A stretch of 64,000 nt of DNA from Nelumbo lutea (GCA_022828595.1 JAKGHH010000001.1:121780999-121844998), one strand, 5' to 3'; shown: positions 21,244 to 34,739, counted from the first letter of the stretch. The notes: generated from the sequence alone by a model not told the origin. Made by a program: numbers and translations.

Positions 21244-23159
21244 TTAAAGAATGGTAGGATTCATCTAATGGACGCCATAAAGGTTGCGGAATGGGTGGGC
21301 GAATTTCAAAAATTTCCTACCTTCTCTCAACTGGGAATCATATTCCCTAAATTTAGAATACAATATTCAAAGATCCTACTTGAACCATAATCAAACCAGA
21401 TCTGTACCAAAAGATAAATGGGAGGAATATACCTGATCCGGAGAAGCAGAATCTCCCAAAGTTTGTGTTCACGCCCAAAGAATACTCCAAGATCCGTTCC
21501 TGCTAAAGATGACATAGCTGTGAATGGAACAGAACCAGCAAAGTGCGTCCTACACACTGGATCCTTCACAAGAATCCTCTGGAAGTACTAAACACTGAAT
21601 CTTTTTCAGTCTTTCTTGCAAGACTGATGTCAAGAACAGATTTCTTGACTTTCTTTTCTGCAAAGATCTAATCTTGCAATGGCAGATGGTGGCGGCAGGA
21701 GGAGATCTCCAAAACGAAAGGGGCTGAACTGATTTTTCTGGAGAGTATGAGATTTGATCTTCTCTCAATTCGCAGGAGATATCCTATATCTCTTCAAGGT
21801 GGTTCGAAATCTCCTCCTTTCTTCTTGATTAAGAAACCTCCTTTTTAGGAGTTATCCCAATCCAAATCAGTATTTGGATAGGGGATAATCTTAATCCTTT
21901 CTGCAGATAGAGTTAGCTTACTCCTGATCTTATCAGGAGGTTACCAGATTCAAATCTAATTTGAATTTGGTCTCTAAGAGTGGATAAGGCTAAAGGCCCA
22001 ATCCTTTTACTAACTTTAATCTCAAATTCGCCCCATGGATGGGTGATCATATCAGCCCACCTCGAAATGGGCTTTTGGTCCATTAAGTGTTCAGTGTCTA
22101 ATTACTTTCCAATCTGCTGCCCAGTTGGGCTTCTTTGTATGGCGTGGGACCCAAGCATTGATCTACACACCAGCCACATGGGTTCGGCCTAGCCTCTAAA
22201 TCAAGGTCTAGCCGAATTCACTGAAAAACTCAATGAACCCCTTGAGTACATCATATGGACCCTATGGGCCCAACACTTACATTAAGTGGTCCCTGGGCCA
22301 AGCCATCTTATAAAAACCCAGGGACTGTGGGCAGGTGCAAAATTAGCCCATCAAGTATTATCCTCAATGATCTTACACTTAACCTCTCAGCCCTTAATGA
22401 TCAAGCACTGCCCGACAAGAGAGGACCTCTCCCTCGGCTGCAAGGAACAGTGCCGCACTCTCCGCTCACATGGATCCCGGGAATTAAAACCATTTGCAAA
22501 CAATTCGAAACCGTACATATATATATAAATATATTAATTTTGCAAAACAAAATTCCAACGATTGAAATCAACTGCCGGCAGTTTGGTTTCCATCAGAGAG
22601 AGTGCATTCCCGATCATTACCCTTTGTCCGACAAAGTGGCTGATTCTATCACTATGATCACCCACTCAGATGAATTCTCAAACTGCCCCAACATACCCAG
22701 GTTTTGATCCCCGCTAAGGATCTCACTGAATGGCATATCAAAAGCAGCATGATCCAACACCTAGTGAAATGTCATAATCGAGTCTAGGGGTCAGGTGTAA
22801 CTTTCCAGTTTTGCCCATCTATCTCCAAGGTCCAGGGCAATACTGGAAATCTGGTCCGGTTCAAGGATTCAAGTAATCCCATACTGCATGTGCCTCGGGT
22901 CTTACCCTGATGGCTGAGACAGGCCATCCCAACACTTGGTGGCACACCAGTATCGGCCTTGGCAGGATAAATCTCCCCAGACTTATCCAACGGCTGTGAA
23001 CATTTAAAACTAACATGAGTCTCTATAAATGTCCAGTTTTAGGATTTTACACAGAATTAAACCAAACAACATGAATCAAACATGCACTTTATTTATTTCC
23101 TCTAAATAACAAAAGTACATCAAATCAGATTGAAGCTAAGGGCATACAAAACTGTCTAA
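21244..23159 (-). repeat. copy 4 3' LTR
   Basis: Left terminus reads TTAAAGAATGG where other copies have TGAAAGAATGG; right terminus lacks the last CA. Otherwise collinear with the copy 1 LTR. Confidence 0.85.
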
Positions 23160-23949
23160 TGGCCGCTTAGACATCTTACCTTGAAGGCAAGGTTCACAAG
23201 TGGGAAGATTTTCTACGGTTAGAAAATCCAAAGGACCATGCTTTACCAGCCTTGTGATTCGGTCAATACCGATATGGCCAAGTCGGTAATGCCAGAGGCA
23301 CGTGGGACTTACTGTATCACGATTCCTTTTCTTGGGATTTTTGACCGACGTAGTTTCGGTTAAGTTAGTTTCCAGAGAAGGATGTAGAACATAGAGACCG
23401 TTCTCTAGTTCCCCGCATGCGATGAATTTATTATTCCGTTTAACCGTAATCATATTACTAAAATAAACAGTATATCCATCAGCACAGTTTTGAAACAGAA
23501 ATTAAATTTCTTCTCAAGTTCTGTACATAAAGACAATCTTTAAGTACAAGCATTCCTTCTTTAAAAACTAATTCTACGGTTCCTATTGCCGCTGCTGCAA
23601 CACTTGCAGTTGTTCCCAAGAATAATGTCACTTCACCTTCACTCAACCTTCTGCTAACTTTGAACCCCTGCAGTGAGTTACACGCATGAGTTGAAGCCCC
23701 GGAGTCAACACACCAGGACACAGAAGTAACTAACATGTTAGTTTCTATGACACAAGTTTCGATGTTACCTTTCTTAGATTCCAGGTAGGCAGGACAATTC
23801 CTCTTCCAGTGGCCGGTCTGCTTGCAGAAGTGACAGACATCAGATGCCTTGTTCTTCTTCTGCTTCTTAGGTTTGGTAGTTTTCTTCTGGGGCTTCTTTG
23901 CCTTTCTCTTTTTCTTGCCCGATTTGTTAGCTTCAGCAAGCATAACCAC
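23160..23949 (-). pseudogene. copia protease and pre-integrase (copy 4)
   Basis: Contains an intact knuckle [14 protein letters not shown], protease [16 protein letters not shown], and GAG-pre-integrase [14 protein letters not shown] to [13 protein letters not shown], where the internal deletion begins. A 2-base loss near 23485 splits the frame in [10 protein letters not shown]. Confidence 0.88.
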
Positions 23950-24554
23950 AGGCTCATCCTTTTGAATAGATCCTCGGCTCTCTGCAACATATTGCTGAGT
24001 TCCTGGACGCTGACATTCAGCTTATTCATATTGTAGTTCATTGTGAACGCATTGAAGGAAGAGGGCAAAGAATTGAGGATGGCATCCACTTGCGTTCCAA
24101 GATCTAGCCCGGATCCAAGAGCTTCAAGTTCATTAATGTAACCCATCATCCGAAGACAATGGTCATGAACTTTCTGCCCTTTGGTCATCTGCGCGGTCAT
24201 GAACAATTTCAGGACCTTCTGTCGAGTAGAACGGTTCTGCTCTTCATACATTGTTCTTAGACTGCCCAATATGTCCTTGGCTAGTTCGATCTGATCGAAC
24301 TGCCTCTGTATTGAGTTGTCTAATGAGGCAACAACAAAGCAGCGGGCTAGGGAGTTCTTATCCTCCCACTCTTGGTAGTCCCTTCTACGGGCCTCAGAAG
24401 CCCTATCACCCGGACGTTCCGGGGCAGTATTTTTCACCACCTTGTCTAACTTTTCGGAAGTTAGGACCAGCATAAGATTTCTGTACCAGTCGGCATAGTT
24501 TGGGCCCTTTAGCTTGTTATCGTCTAGAAGCTTTGCAAATTGACCGTTTGCCAT
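23950..24554 (-). pseudogene. copia Gag N-terminal part (copy 4)
   Basis: ATG at 24552-24554 begins MANGQFAKLLDDNKLKGPNY; the frame is open through the retrotransposon Gag domain (ARCFVVASLDNSIQRQF, MTAQMTKGQKVHDHCLRM) until a small deletion near 23960 shifts it before the lysine-rich tail. Gag would form the virus-like particle. Confidence 0.9.
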
Positions 24555-26436
24555 TTTCTGATAAAATAGCAAAATCATTAGTCCACAACCTTAGTTTGAT
24601 TCATGTTACCTACATAGATATGGCTTTTAATCTATGTTCCATTCCCATTTGTTCATCTCTGAGATTTCCCTCCTTTCTCAGTGACGGAGACGACGAAATG
24701 TCTCTGGAAATGTGGAAAATCACATGGGGTGCGTGAAGCCAACTGTTTCAGCTGCATAACCTCACCACCTTTATGTGACGGATCATATCCACTCATCAAA
24801 TGAGTTTCCTTTTGGCCTCTGTCAGACAAGGTTCAGAGCCATTTTCAGGTAAACCTTTCTGTCCAGTGAGTGCTTACCCATCATATTCAGGTTACGCCAA
24901 GGTACCGTGAGAGAGTTCCCATTTTCTAGTGAAGCTCCTCCCACATCGGTCTATGACGCCCCTATCATCTTATGAAACACTCTAATAGATCCAACAGCAA
25001 ATGGATAGCCCAATTTTATGGTGCGTTTCCTCATTACTGAAGGACCCATCATTGTGCTAATGACGGAAGGCCTTTAGAGAGTCCATCACATGGGTCTCCC
25101 TATCACAAGCATTCATATTTGCTGGAGGGAACAAAAACGCCCTAGTTTTAATTTAGGTCAAACCAGAGTGGCTCCCACTGACTTTCATAAAGTCAGATTT
25201 CTGGTGGGCCTTAATCGGCTAGGGGTTCCGTACGCATCCCTTTTCAGGGTTGTGTGGCCCACCAAGCAAAGAGGGGTCATCCAATGACCTTGAAGGACAC
25301 CATGGCAATGATGTGCATTCAGCCATGGTGTGCGCAAGAGCCACTAACGAGTCTTCATGGGCCAAGTACTTATGGCCCATGGTCGCAGCACATCAAACAT
25401 CCAAACATCACATGTAAAGGAGGAATTGATCCAATCAATTAACTGCTGTAAAGCCCATTGAATAGCCCATTTAAAACTAAGTCATTAACAATTCAATGAC
25501 TACTTAGGTGTATGGGCTGAATTCGCAGATAGCAGTTCGGCCCATAACAGCTTATCTCACAGTAATGGGCCTTTTGCAGTTTTAAAACCCTTTAAAACTG
25601 GGCTTTACAGTGGGCCGAAGTAATCTTTGTAATTGAACATCAAAGATTTGGAACAGCTGAAGTGTGAGAAATACTGACTGAAAACAGGCCCTATCGAACC
25701 CAGAAAAAAAAAAAATAAATTCCGGTCAGAACAGTTTTGGTCCAATCTTGTCCCGAGAGGATTCAAAACTGATTTTTCAATTCAAGAATTAATGTAATGA
25801 AATGATTCTGAAAATTAATAATTTTGAATTTCAAACAAATCACAAATCAAACATATGGACTGTTTGCAACCACTGGCATAAACAGAGGTTACATCACAAG
25901 GGTTGCAGTTTCACAAACTGCAAATCGGCAGAAGAGCGATTTCTCCACAACTGCACCATCTCCAGCGCCCGCCTTCGTTCTTTCCTTTCTTCTTTAATCA
26001 AAGAAGAAAAAAAAAATAACAGGAAATCCTATTTCTATTAAATTACATTCTTGATCAAGTATCCCATTGACATTCAAGTCTAAAATAAAAAAATAAAAAA
26101 TTATTTACAAACCGAATTATAAATAAATAGAAAGAAAAAGGGTGGCGCTAGACTATCTAAGCCAAATCTGCACTGGGATCGTCCAGGTTCGAACAGTCCA
26201 TTAAGATCAAGTAATAAATAAAGATACAATTCTAAATTAAACTTTTGGGATTTAATAAAATTAAATTTCAGATCAATCGCCCTTAACAGAAGAAACAGAT
26301 TTTCTTTGAAATATAAATGAAAGAACAATCTGCGCAAATCCTAAAAGAACGACCTTTTATGCCATCTGCGCAGGGTCAGAAATCTGAATTTTCAATTTGG
26401 TTCAAGATTCGGATACCTGTGGCTTTGAGTAGCCAC
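24555..26436 (-). other. copy 4 leader and degraded primer site
   Basis: Collinear with the copy 1 leader. The primer site next to the 5' LTR is damaged: GGCTTTGAGTAGCCAC replaces GGCTCTGATACCAC at 26421-26436. Confidence 0.8.
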
Positions 26437-28362
26437 TGAAAGAATGGTAGGATCCATTTAATAGACGCCATAAAGGTAGCGGAATGGGTGGGCGAATTTC
26501 AAAAATTTCCTACCTTCTCTCAATTGGGAATCATATTCCCTAAATTTAGAATACAATATTCAAGGATCCTACTTGAACCATAATCAAACCAGATCTGTAC
26601 TAAAAGATAAATGGGAGGAATATACCTGATCGAGAGAAGCAGTATCTCCCAAAGTTGGTGTTCACACCCAAAGAATGCTCCAAGATCCGTTCTTGCTGAA
26701 GATGACACAGCTGTGAATGGAACAGAACCAGCAGGGTGCATCCTACACACTGGATCCTTCGCAAGAATCCTTTGGAAGTATTAAACACTGAATCTTTTTC
26801 AGTCTTTCTTGCAAGACTGATGTCAAGAACAGATTTCTTGACTTTCTTTTCTGCAAAAATCTAATCTTGCAATGGCAGATGGCGGCGGCAGGAGGAGATT
26901 TCCAAAACGAAAAGGCTGAACTGCTTTTTTTTGTTTTTTTTGGAGAGTATGAATGAGATCCTATCTCAATTCGCAGGAGATATCCTATACCTCTTCAAGG
27001 TGGTTCGAAATCTCCTCCTTTCTTCTTGATTAAGAATCCTCCTTTTTAGGAGTTATCCCAATCCAAATCAGTATTTGGATAGGGGATAATCTTAATCCTT
27101 TCTGCAGATAGAGTTAGCTTACTCCTGATCTTATCAGGAGGTTACTAGATTCAAATCTAATTTGAATTTGGTCTCTAAAAGTGGATAAGGCTAAAGGCCC
27201 AATCCTTTTACTAACATTAATCTCAGATTCGCCCCATGGATGGGTGATCATATCAGCCCACCTCGAAATGGGCTTTTGGCCCATTAAGTGTTCAGTGTCT
27301 AATTACTTTCCAATCTGCTACCCAGTTGAGCTTCTTTGTATGGCGTGGGACCCAAGCATTGATCTACACACCAGCCACATGTGTTCGGCCCAACCTCTAA
27401 AACAAGGCCCAGCCGAATTCACTGAAAAACTCAATGAATCCCTTGAGTCCATCATATGGACCCTATGGGCCCAACACTTACATTAAGTGGTCCCTGGGCC
27501 AAGCCATCTTATAAAAACCCAGGGACTGTGGGCAGGTGCAAGATTAGCCCATCAGGTATTATCCTCAATGGTCTTACACTTAACCTCTCAGCCCTTAATG
27601 ATCAAGCACTGCCCGACAAGAGAGGACCTCTCCCTCGGCTGCAAGGAACAGTGCCGCACTCTCCTCTCACATGGATCCCGGGAATTAAAACCATTTGCAA
27701 ACAGTTCGAAACCGAACATATAAATATATAAATATATTAATTTTGCAAAACAAAATTCCAACGATTGAAATCAACTGCCGGCAGTTTGGTTTCCATCAGA
27801 GAGAGTGCATTCCCGATCATTACCCTTTGTCCGACAAAGTGGCTGATTCTGTCACTATGATCACCCACTCAGATGAATTCTCAAACTGCCCCAACATACC
27901 CAGGTTTTGATCCCCGCTAAGGATCTCACTGATTGGCATATCAAAGGCAGCCTGATCCAACACCTAGTGAAATGTCATAATCGAGTCGGGGTCAGGTGTA
28001 ACTTTCCAGTTTTGCCCATCTATCTCCAAGGTCCAGGGCAATACTGGAAATCTGGTCCGATTCAAGGATTCAAATAATCCCATACTGCATGTGCCTCGGG
28101 TCTTACCCTAATGGTTGAGACAGGCTATCCCAACACTTGGTGGCACACCAGCATCAGCCTTGGCAGGATAAATCTCCCCAGACTTATCCAACGGCTGTGA
28201 ACATTTAAAACTAACACAAGTCTCTATAAATGTCCAGTTTTAGGGTTTTACACAGAATTAAACCAAACAATATGAATCAAACATGCACTTTATTTATTTC
28301 CACTAAATAACAAAAGTACATCAAATCAGATTGAAGCTAAGGGCATACAAAACTGTTTAACA
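26437..28362 (-). repeat. copy 4 5' LTR
   Basis: TGAAAGAATGG at the left to CTGTTTAACA at the right, 1926 bp, within one base of the copy 1 LTR length. Confidence 0.9.
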
Positions 28363-29173
28363 TTCCTCAGCCCTAGCAAGAAACAAATCAGTTCATGATA
28401 GAACAATTAAAGCAAACAAAGGGAAAGAAAGAACTCTTAGAATCGCCCATGATGCTGAGATCTCCTCCTCTTGCCACCACTTTCTTCTTGAATTCTTGCT
28501 CCTTTCTTGAATGATTGCTCTTTGCTTCTTGATTCAATCCACAAGATTGAGTGATTGTGTGATGCCTAAAGCTGGTCTGCCCCCTCCTTTATATAGCTTA
28601 AAGGGGAGGGGGTGGTCACCTACTTCCTCTTGAAGTTGATCTTACAAAAATAGAAAGTCCTATCCTAATTCTACTCTTATCAATTTATCTAATGAACTCA
28701 ATCTCTTTATCTCTTTAAGATTACATCACAAATTTAGATCTGGGAAGACACTTCTCAGTTTCTTGTTCCTGGATTCGTATTAGACCTCCTCTGTGAATTG
28801 GGTTTCAGCCAGGCTTTTCTGCAAGTTGGGCTTCAGCTGCGGATTGGGCTTTCTTGTGGAATTGCCACGACTTCGGGCCCAGATTTGACGTCGATGCAGG
28901 CCGAATCTGTGAAATCCCAAAACATGAAAGTTGTGGCTTTTTCTCTTATCTTTCTGCTGGATCTTGAGTCAAACCATTCAGAGTTCAGATACACGAGTTA
29001 GGCTCAGATTACTGAATGTTGTTGAAACTGTAAAAAATCATCTGATTTGTCTTTCTTTGCTCCTGATGCCTTTTTTCATGCCCTGAACAGAAATATGAAT
29101 CCAATTAGGTGCTAATTCAGTATAAAAGACAGAATAATTGGGGATAAAAATATGATAAATTCTACTCACATCA
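28363..29173 (-). repeat. G1 LTR, right part
   Basis: Same sequence as 31210-32020 in the sister LTR, ending CACATCA, followed by ATTACATC. Truncated on the left by copy 4. Contains a TATA-like TTTATATAG at 28588-28596. Confidence 0.88.
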
Positions 29174-29590
29174 ATTACATCAGATCGAATACCTAATACA
29201 TTGAGTCTAAAAAATAAAAAAAATATTTACAGACCAAATGTAATGAATAAATCAAGAAACTACAAATCTTGCAAGTTCCCTGCGCAAACCAAGAATTCGA
29301 TCTCCTCTTGTATGAACAGCCCATAAATCAAGAAAACCATAAAGAACTATTCTAAACAATAATCAGATTTATATAAAATTAATTTCAGATTATTTTCCCA
29401 TCAATTTTGGGAACAAATTTCCCAAAACCCATATCTGCGCAAATCGAGTAGAACGCCTTCTGCCCATTTGCATATGTTCAGATCTGAAACAAATTGATTC
29501 AAGATTTGAACCATGGCTCTGATACCACTGAAGGGATAGGATATCCATCACATGGACGACCAAATCTTGTGGAATGGAATGGGCGAATGA
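29174..29590 (-). repeat. copia leader, primer site and LTR stub
   Basis: Minus-strand copia leader next to a perfect primer site complement TGGCTCTGATACCA (29514-29527), then about 60 bp of LTR (29529-29588) that stops abruptly. It is the end of the first unit of a tandem duplication; the same sequence lies 2847 bp further on. Confidence 0.85.
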
Positions 29591-30547
29591 TGGACCTGTC
29601 CTCAAGCTAATGATGGAAGGCCTTTAGAGAATTCATCATATGAATCTCCCTATCACATGCACTCATATTAGCTAGAGGGAATGGTTAATTACACCCTATT
29701 TTGATTTAGGTCAAACCAAAGTGGCTCCCACTAACTTTCATAAAGTCAGATTTTGGTGGGCCTTAATCGGCAAGGGTTCCGCACGTAACCTCTTGATGAG
29801 GTGAAGGGCCCACCACTGAGGGAGGTCATCCAATGACCAAAAGGGACACCATGGCAATGATGTGCATTCAGCCATGGTGTGCACAAGAGCCACTGTCGAT
29901 TGAGCATGGGCCAAGCACTTATGGTCAATGTACGTAGCACATCACACAACCATACATCTCATGCAGGGATAAATTGATCCAATCAATTAATCATCTATAA
30001 GGCTCATTTGAAGCCCATTTTAATCCATAATATTAACAATAAACATCATCTAGGTATATGGGCTAAATTAGGGTTACCCAGTTCGGCCCATATAGCTTTA
30101 TCCTTTGAAGTGGGCTTTTGGCAGTTTTATTAATTTAAAATTGGGCCTTACAGATTGGGCCAAATTAAATATCCAATTAATTATCAATCCTTAGGCCCAT
30201 TAAACAAAAATAGGGCTGATATTCAGCCTTGATCAAACCCTAGATTTGGTCCAAATAATTTGAACCAATCTTGGTTCGAATGGGTCTAGGGTTTGATCTT
30301 TAATTGAATCTTTAATTCAAGAAAATAATCTAAAATTAAAGAACTGATAAAACAAAAACAAGAATCAGTCAAACAGGGTTGTTCGCATAATCCATCCTAC
30401 AAAACAGAGGTTAGATCACAGATTGCAGTTTCACAAACTACAAATCGCATGTAGCAAATGTCCCATCTACGAAATCTCCTTCCATGCACCGCCATCTTCA
30501 ATCCAAAAATAAATAGAAATAGAAAACCTAATTTCTATTATAATTAC
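29591..30547 (-). repeat. copia leader, gag-proximal part
   Basis: Matches the copy 4 leader from about 25060 to 26045 in the same orientation. Starts at the tandem-duplication junction and ends ATTAC where a G1 LTR is inserted. Confidence 0.82.
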
Positions 30548-32020
30548 TGATAGCTATAAATATATAACCCTAGCAACTACACTAGTTATCAAGTAGTATA
30601 AAAAATATCGTTCCCACGGGGATTTAACAAAATAAGTATTAGAACCACAGTCTTCCCTAATTATTTGGACAATCAAAATTCATAATTGAGCAAGAACTAT
30701 GGAAATTAAAAATTAGCATAAGAAAGAAAAAGCGAAGATGATCACTAACCGAATCTGCAAAGGATGGGATCGCTAGGGCTTTTGGTCCACCTAACCAATG
30801 CAATGAATATTTATGGGTAAGATTTACCAAGATTAGTTGTCATTCTCATAAGCTGAAGTCTTACCAATTTTATTTAATATTTTCTCTCGAGATATACTAA
30901 ACCTATGCCCATCAGGTAGTCCTTCGATCTCTCGAGTAGAACTCTCAAGATGGGAGTGCATTAAGTCCAAGAAGACCATGAAATTCAGATGAATCATGTT
31001 TATATATCTCTATATACCATTCAATTCACACTATGAATTATTCAATCGATTATGTGAATTTCTCTCTTGATTCTTTCACATAACTCAAATCAATTAAGAG
31101 GTGGCCAAGCTCTTAATTGCATTAAGCACATTAATTCATAGACTATATGAAAATCACAATCTTGGATAAATCATAAAGATAAAAATATATTCATTAACAT
31201 AATTAGGCTTTCCTCAGCCCTAGCAAGAAACAAATCAGTTTATGATAGAACAATTAAAGCAAACAAAGGGAAAGAAAGAACTCTTAGAATCGCCCATGAT
31301 GTTGAGATCTCCTCCTCTTGTCACCACCTTCTTCTTGAATTCTTGCTCCTTTCTTGACTGATTGCTCCTTGCTTCTTGATTCAATCCCCAAGATTGAGTG
31401 ATTGTGTGATGCCCAAAGCTGGTCCGCCCCCTCCTTTATATAGCTTAAAGGGGAGGGGGTGGTCACCTACTTCCTCTTGAAATTGATCTTACAAAAATAG
31501 AAAGTCCTATCCTAATTCTACTCTTATCACTTTATCTAATGAACTCAATCTCTTTATCTCTTTAAGATTATATCACGAATTTAAATCTAGGAGGACTCTT
31601 CTCAGTTTCTTGTTCCTGGATTCATATTAGACCTCCTCTGCGAATTGGGCTTCAGCCAGGCTTTTTTGCAAGTTGGGCTTCAGTTGCGAATTGGGCCTTT
31701 TTATGAAATTGCCATAACTTCGGGCCTAGATTTGACATCGATGCAGGTTGAATGTGCGAAATCCCAAAACATGAAAGTTGTGGATTTTTCTCTTATCTTT
31801 CCATTGAATCTTGAATCAGACCATTCGGAGTTCGGATACGCGAGTTAGGACCAGATTACTAAATGATGTTGAAACTATGAAAAATCATCCGATTTGTCTT
31901 TCTTTGCTCCTGATGCCTTCTTTCATGCGCTGAACAGAAATATGAATCCAATTAGGTGCTAATTCAGTATAAAAGATAGAATAATTGGGGATAAAAATAT
32001 GATAAATTCTACTCTCATCA
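30548..32020 (-). repeat. G1 solo LTR
   Basis: TGATAGCT to CTCATCA, 1473 bp, inside the copia leader. The flanks are ATTAC on the left and ATAC on the right, which is ATTAC less one T; the undisturbed right flank is seen at 29174 (ATTACATC). A solo LTR forms by recombination between the two LTRs of one element. TATA-like TTTATATAG at 31435-31443. Confidence 0.88.
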
Positions 32021-32360
32021 ATACATCAAATCGAGTACATAATACATTGAGTCTTAAAACTAAAAAAAAATATTTACAAACCAAATGTAATGAATAAATC
32101 AAGAAACTGCAAATCTTGTAGGTTCCCTGCACAAACCAAGAATTCGATCTCCTCTTGCATGAACAGCTCATAAATCAAGAAAATCATAAAGAACTATTCT
32201 AAACAATAATCAAATTTATATAAAATTAATTTCAGATTATTTTCCCATCAATTTTGGGAACAAATTTCCCAAAACCCATATTTGCGCAAATCGGGTAGAA
32301 CGCCTTCTACCCATTTGCGCAGGTTCAGATCTGAAACAAATTGGTTCAAGATTTGAACCA
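32021..32360 (-). other. copia leader, primer-proximal part
   Basis: Continuation of the leader interrupted by the G1 solo LTR; near-identical to 29174-29513. Confidence 0.82.
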
Positions 32361-32374
32361 TGGCTCTGATACCA
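32361..32374 (-). promoter_or_regulatory. primer binding site (tRNA-iMet)
   Basis: TGGCTCTGATACCA on the plus strand, i.e. TGGTATCAGAGCCA on the element strand, perfect. Confidence 0.92.
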
Positions 32375-32375
32375 C

Positions 32376-34312
32376 TAAAGGGATAGGATATCCATCACAT
32401 GGATGCCCAAATCTTGTGGAATGGACTCGACGAATTTCAAAAATTTCTCCCATCTTTGTAGGGAATTGAATTCCCTATTTTAGAAAAACATATTTTTCAA
32501 AGATCAATGTTGAACCATTAACCAAACCAGATCTGAACCAAAAGGAGAAGAATGAAGGATGTACCTGATACAGAGAAATAATATCTCCCAATGGAGGTGT
32601 TCACGCCCAAGGAAGGATCCAAAGACTACACCCACTGAATATGGCGTAGTGTAGGATGGAGCAGAATCAGCAATGTTCTTCAAAAGAACTTGACCCTTCA
32701 CAAGAATCAACTGGATGGCTTGTGAGTACAACTCCAATCAATCTTTTCCTATCAAGATCAGATCTTGAATTCTCCCAAGAACTAGAGATCGAACTGGAGA
32801 TAATGGCGACGGCAGGAAAGAGGCAGCAAGAGAGATTTTGCAAGGTGCAGAATTTTCTCTTCTTGTGATTTCAGCTCTAAAGACAAGAGTTTTGGGGTTA
32901 CATATCTAAAGGCTGCCGCCCCCTCCTCCTTTTATAGATTTAAAGGGATCAGCTCCTAATCCTATTAGGAGCTACTGATCCAAATTATATTTGGATTAGA
33001 AGTCCCTTTAAGTGATAAGGAAGAACCCTTATCTTATCTGTAGATCAGATCAGCCATCTCCTAATCTAATTAGGAGGCTTCCAGATTTAAATCTTATTTA
33101 GATCTTGGACTCTCTATGTGGATAGGGTCTAGGCCCAATCCTATGAGCCGATCCACCTCAGAATTCACCCCTTATAATTGACTGATCAAATCAGCCCAGT
33201 TCAAAATGGTCTTAAGGCCCAATTAAGGTTATGTTCTCACTTAGTCTTCCAAACTGCTGCCCAGTTGGGCTTCCTTGTATGGCATGGGACCCAAACATTA
33301 ATCTACACATCAGCCACATGGGTTTAGCCCAGCCTTTGTTACAAGGCCTGACCGAATACACTGTTATGGACAGTGCACCCCTGAAACCCATCTTTTCGGC
33401 TCTATGGGCCCAACACTTACCCTAAGTGGTACCTGGGCCAAGCCACCTTGTAACACCCAGAGACTGTGGGCAGATGCAAGATTAGCCCATCAGGTATTAT
33501 CCTCAATGGTCTTACACTTAACCTCTCATCCCATAATGATTATACACTGCCTGACAAGAGAGGAACTCTCCCTCGGCTGCAAGGAACTGTGTTGCACTCT
33601 CTGTTTACATGGATCCCGAGAATTAAAACCTTTTGCAAATCATTTCAAAACCATAATATATATACTTTTATATCTCATATAAAATATATTTTGCAAAACA
33701 AATCTCAAAGATTGAAATTGGTTGCCGACAATCTTGGTTTCCATCAGTGAGAGTGCATCCCCGATCATTACCTTTGTCCGACAAAGGGCTGACCCTGTCA
33801 CTATGATCACACACTCAGATAAATTCATAGGCTATCCCAACATACCCAAGTTTTGACCCCCGCTAAGGATCTCACTAATTGGTATATCAATGACAATCCA
33901 ATCCGACACATAGTGTAGTATCATAATCAAGTCTAGGGGTCGGGTGTAACTTTCTAGTTTTGCCCATCAATCTCCAAGGTCTAGGGCAATACTAGAAATC
34001 TGCTCCAGTTCATAGATTCAATTAATCCTACACTGTATGTGCCTAGGGTCTCACCCTGGCTGCCGAGACAGGCCACCCCAACCGACTTCGTGGCACCACA
34101 ATGTCAACCTTGTCAGGATAGGTCTACCATGACCGACCCATTGGCTGTGAACATTCTAAACTAACACGAGTTCATTAAGTGTCCAGTTTAAGGATATTAC
34201 ACAGAAACATACCAAGGGAATATGAATCAAATATGCACTTTTATTCATTTACAATAAACTCATAAAGTACATCATTCTAATTGAAGCTAAGGGCATACAA
34301 AACTGTCTAACA
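32376..34312 (-). repeat. copia-type 5' LTR
   Basis: From TAAAGGGATAGG (other copies TGAAGGG) to CTGTCTAACA, 1937 bp, same LTR subfamily as element B. It sits in gypsy gag sequence; CGCAA at 34313-34317 would be the target duplication. Confidence 0.88.
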
Positions 34313-34739
34313 CGCAAATGGGATGAGTTGAATAGGATATTTTTGAATAAACATTTCCCTACATCCCAGGCTGCAAAAATAAGAAAAGAAATATGTGGAG
34401 TTCGGCAATTTGGAGGTGAGACGCTATATGAATATTGGGAAAGATTTAAACAACTTGTTGCTAGCTGTCCACACCACCAAATGCCCAAACAGCTTTTGAT
34501 CCAATACTTCTATAAGGGGCTTCAACCCATGGATAGAAGTATGGTCGATGCAGCCAGTGGAGGAGCTTTGGTGAACAAGACACCCAAAGCGGCGAAGGAA
34601 TTAATTTCCAACATGCTGAAAATTCATAGCAGTTCAGTGCAAGGACAGATGGTCCCATTAGGCATGCAAAAGAGGCAAGCCAATTAAATTTAGAAAATCA
34701 GATTTCTGACTTAACTGCCTTGGTTCGGCAACTAGTATA
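34313..34739 (+). pseudogene. gypsy Gag domain fragment
   Basis: Frame 34328-34687 encodes a typical Athila-like Retrotrans_gag domain: FLNKHFPTSQAAKIRKEI, GGETLYEYWERFKQLVASCP, LLIQYFYKGLQPMDRSMVDA. After a small frameshift it continues as LENQISDLTALVRQL until about 34738. The N-terminal part is cut by the LTR at 34312, the C-terminal part by an LTR slice at 34740. Confidence 0.85.

Larger units (their letters stand above)
21244..28362 (-). mobile_element. copia copy 4, most of pol deleted
   Basis: Minus-strand element with 3' LTR 21244-23159, internal region 23160-26436 and 5' LTR 26437-28362. Integrase core, RT, RNase H, polypurine tract and the outermost two bases of the 3' LTR are gone: LTR sequence ...CTGTCTAA joins TGGCCGCTTAGACATC of GAG-pre-integrase, with AA shared. 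The right flank is G1 LTR starting TTCCT; the left flank is copy 3, so no target duplication is visible and the left side has been rearranged. Confidence 0.88.
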
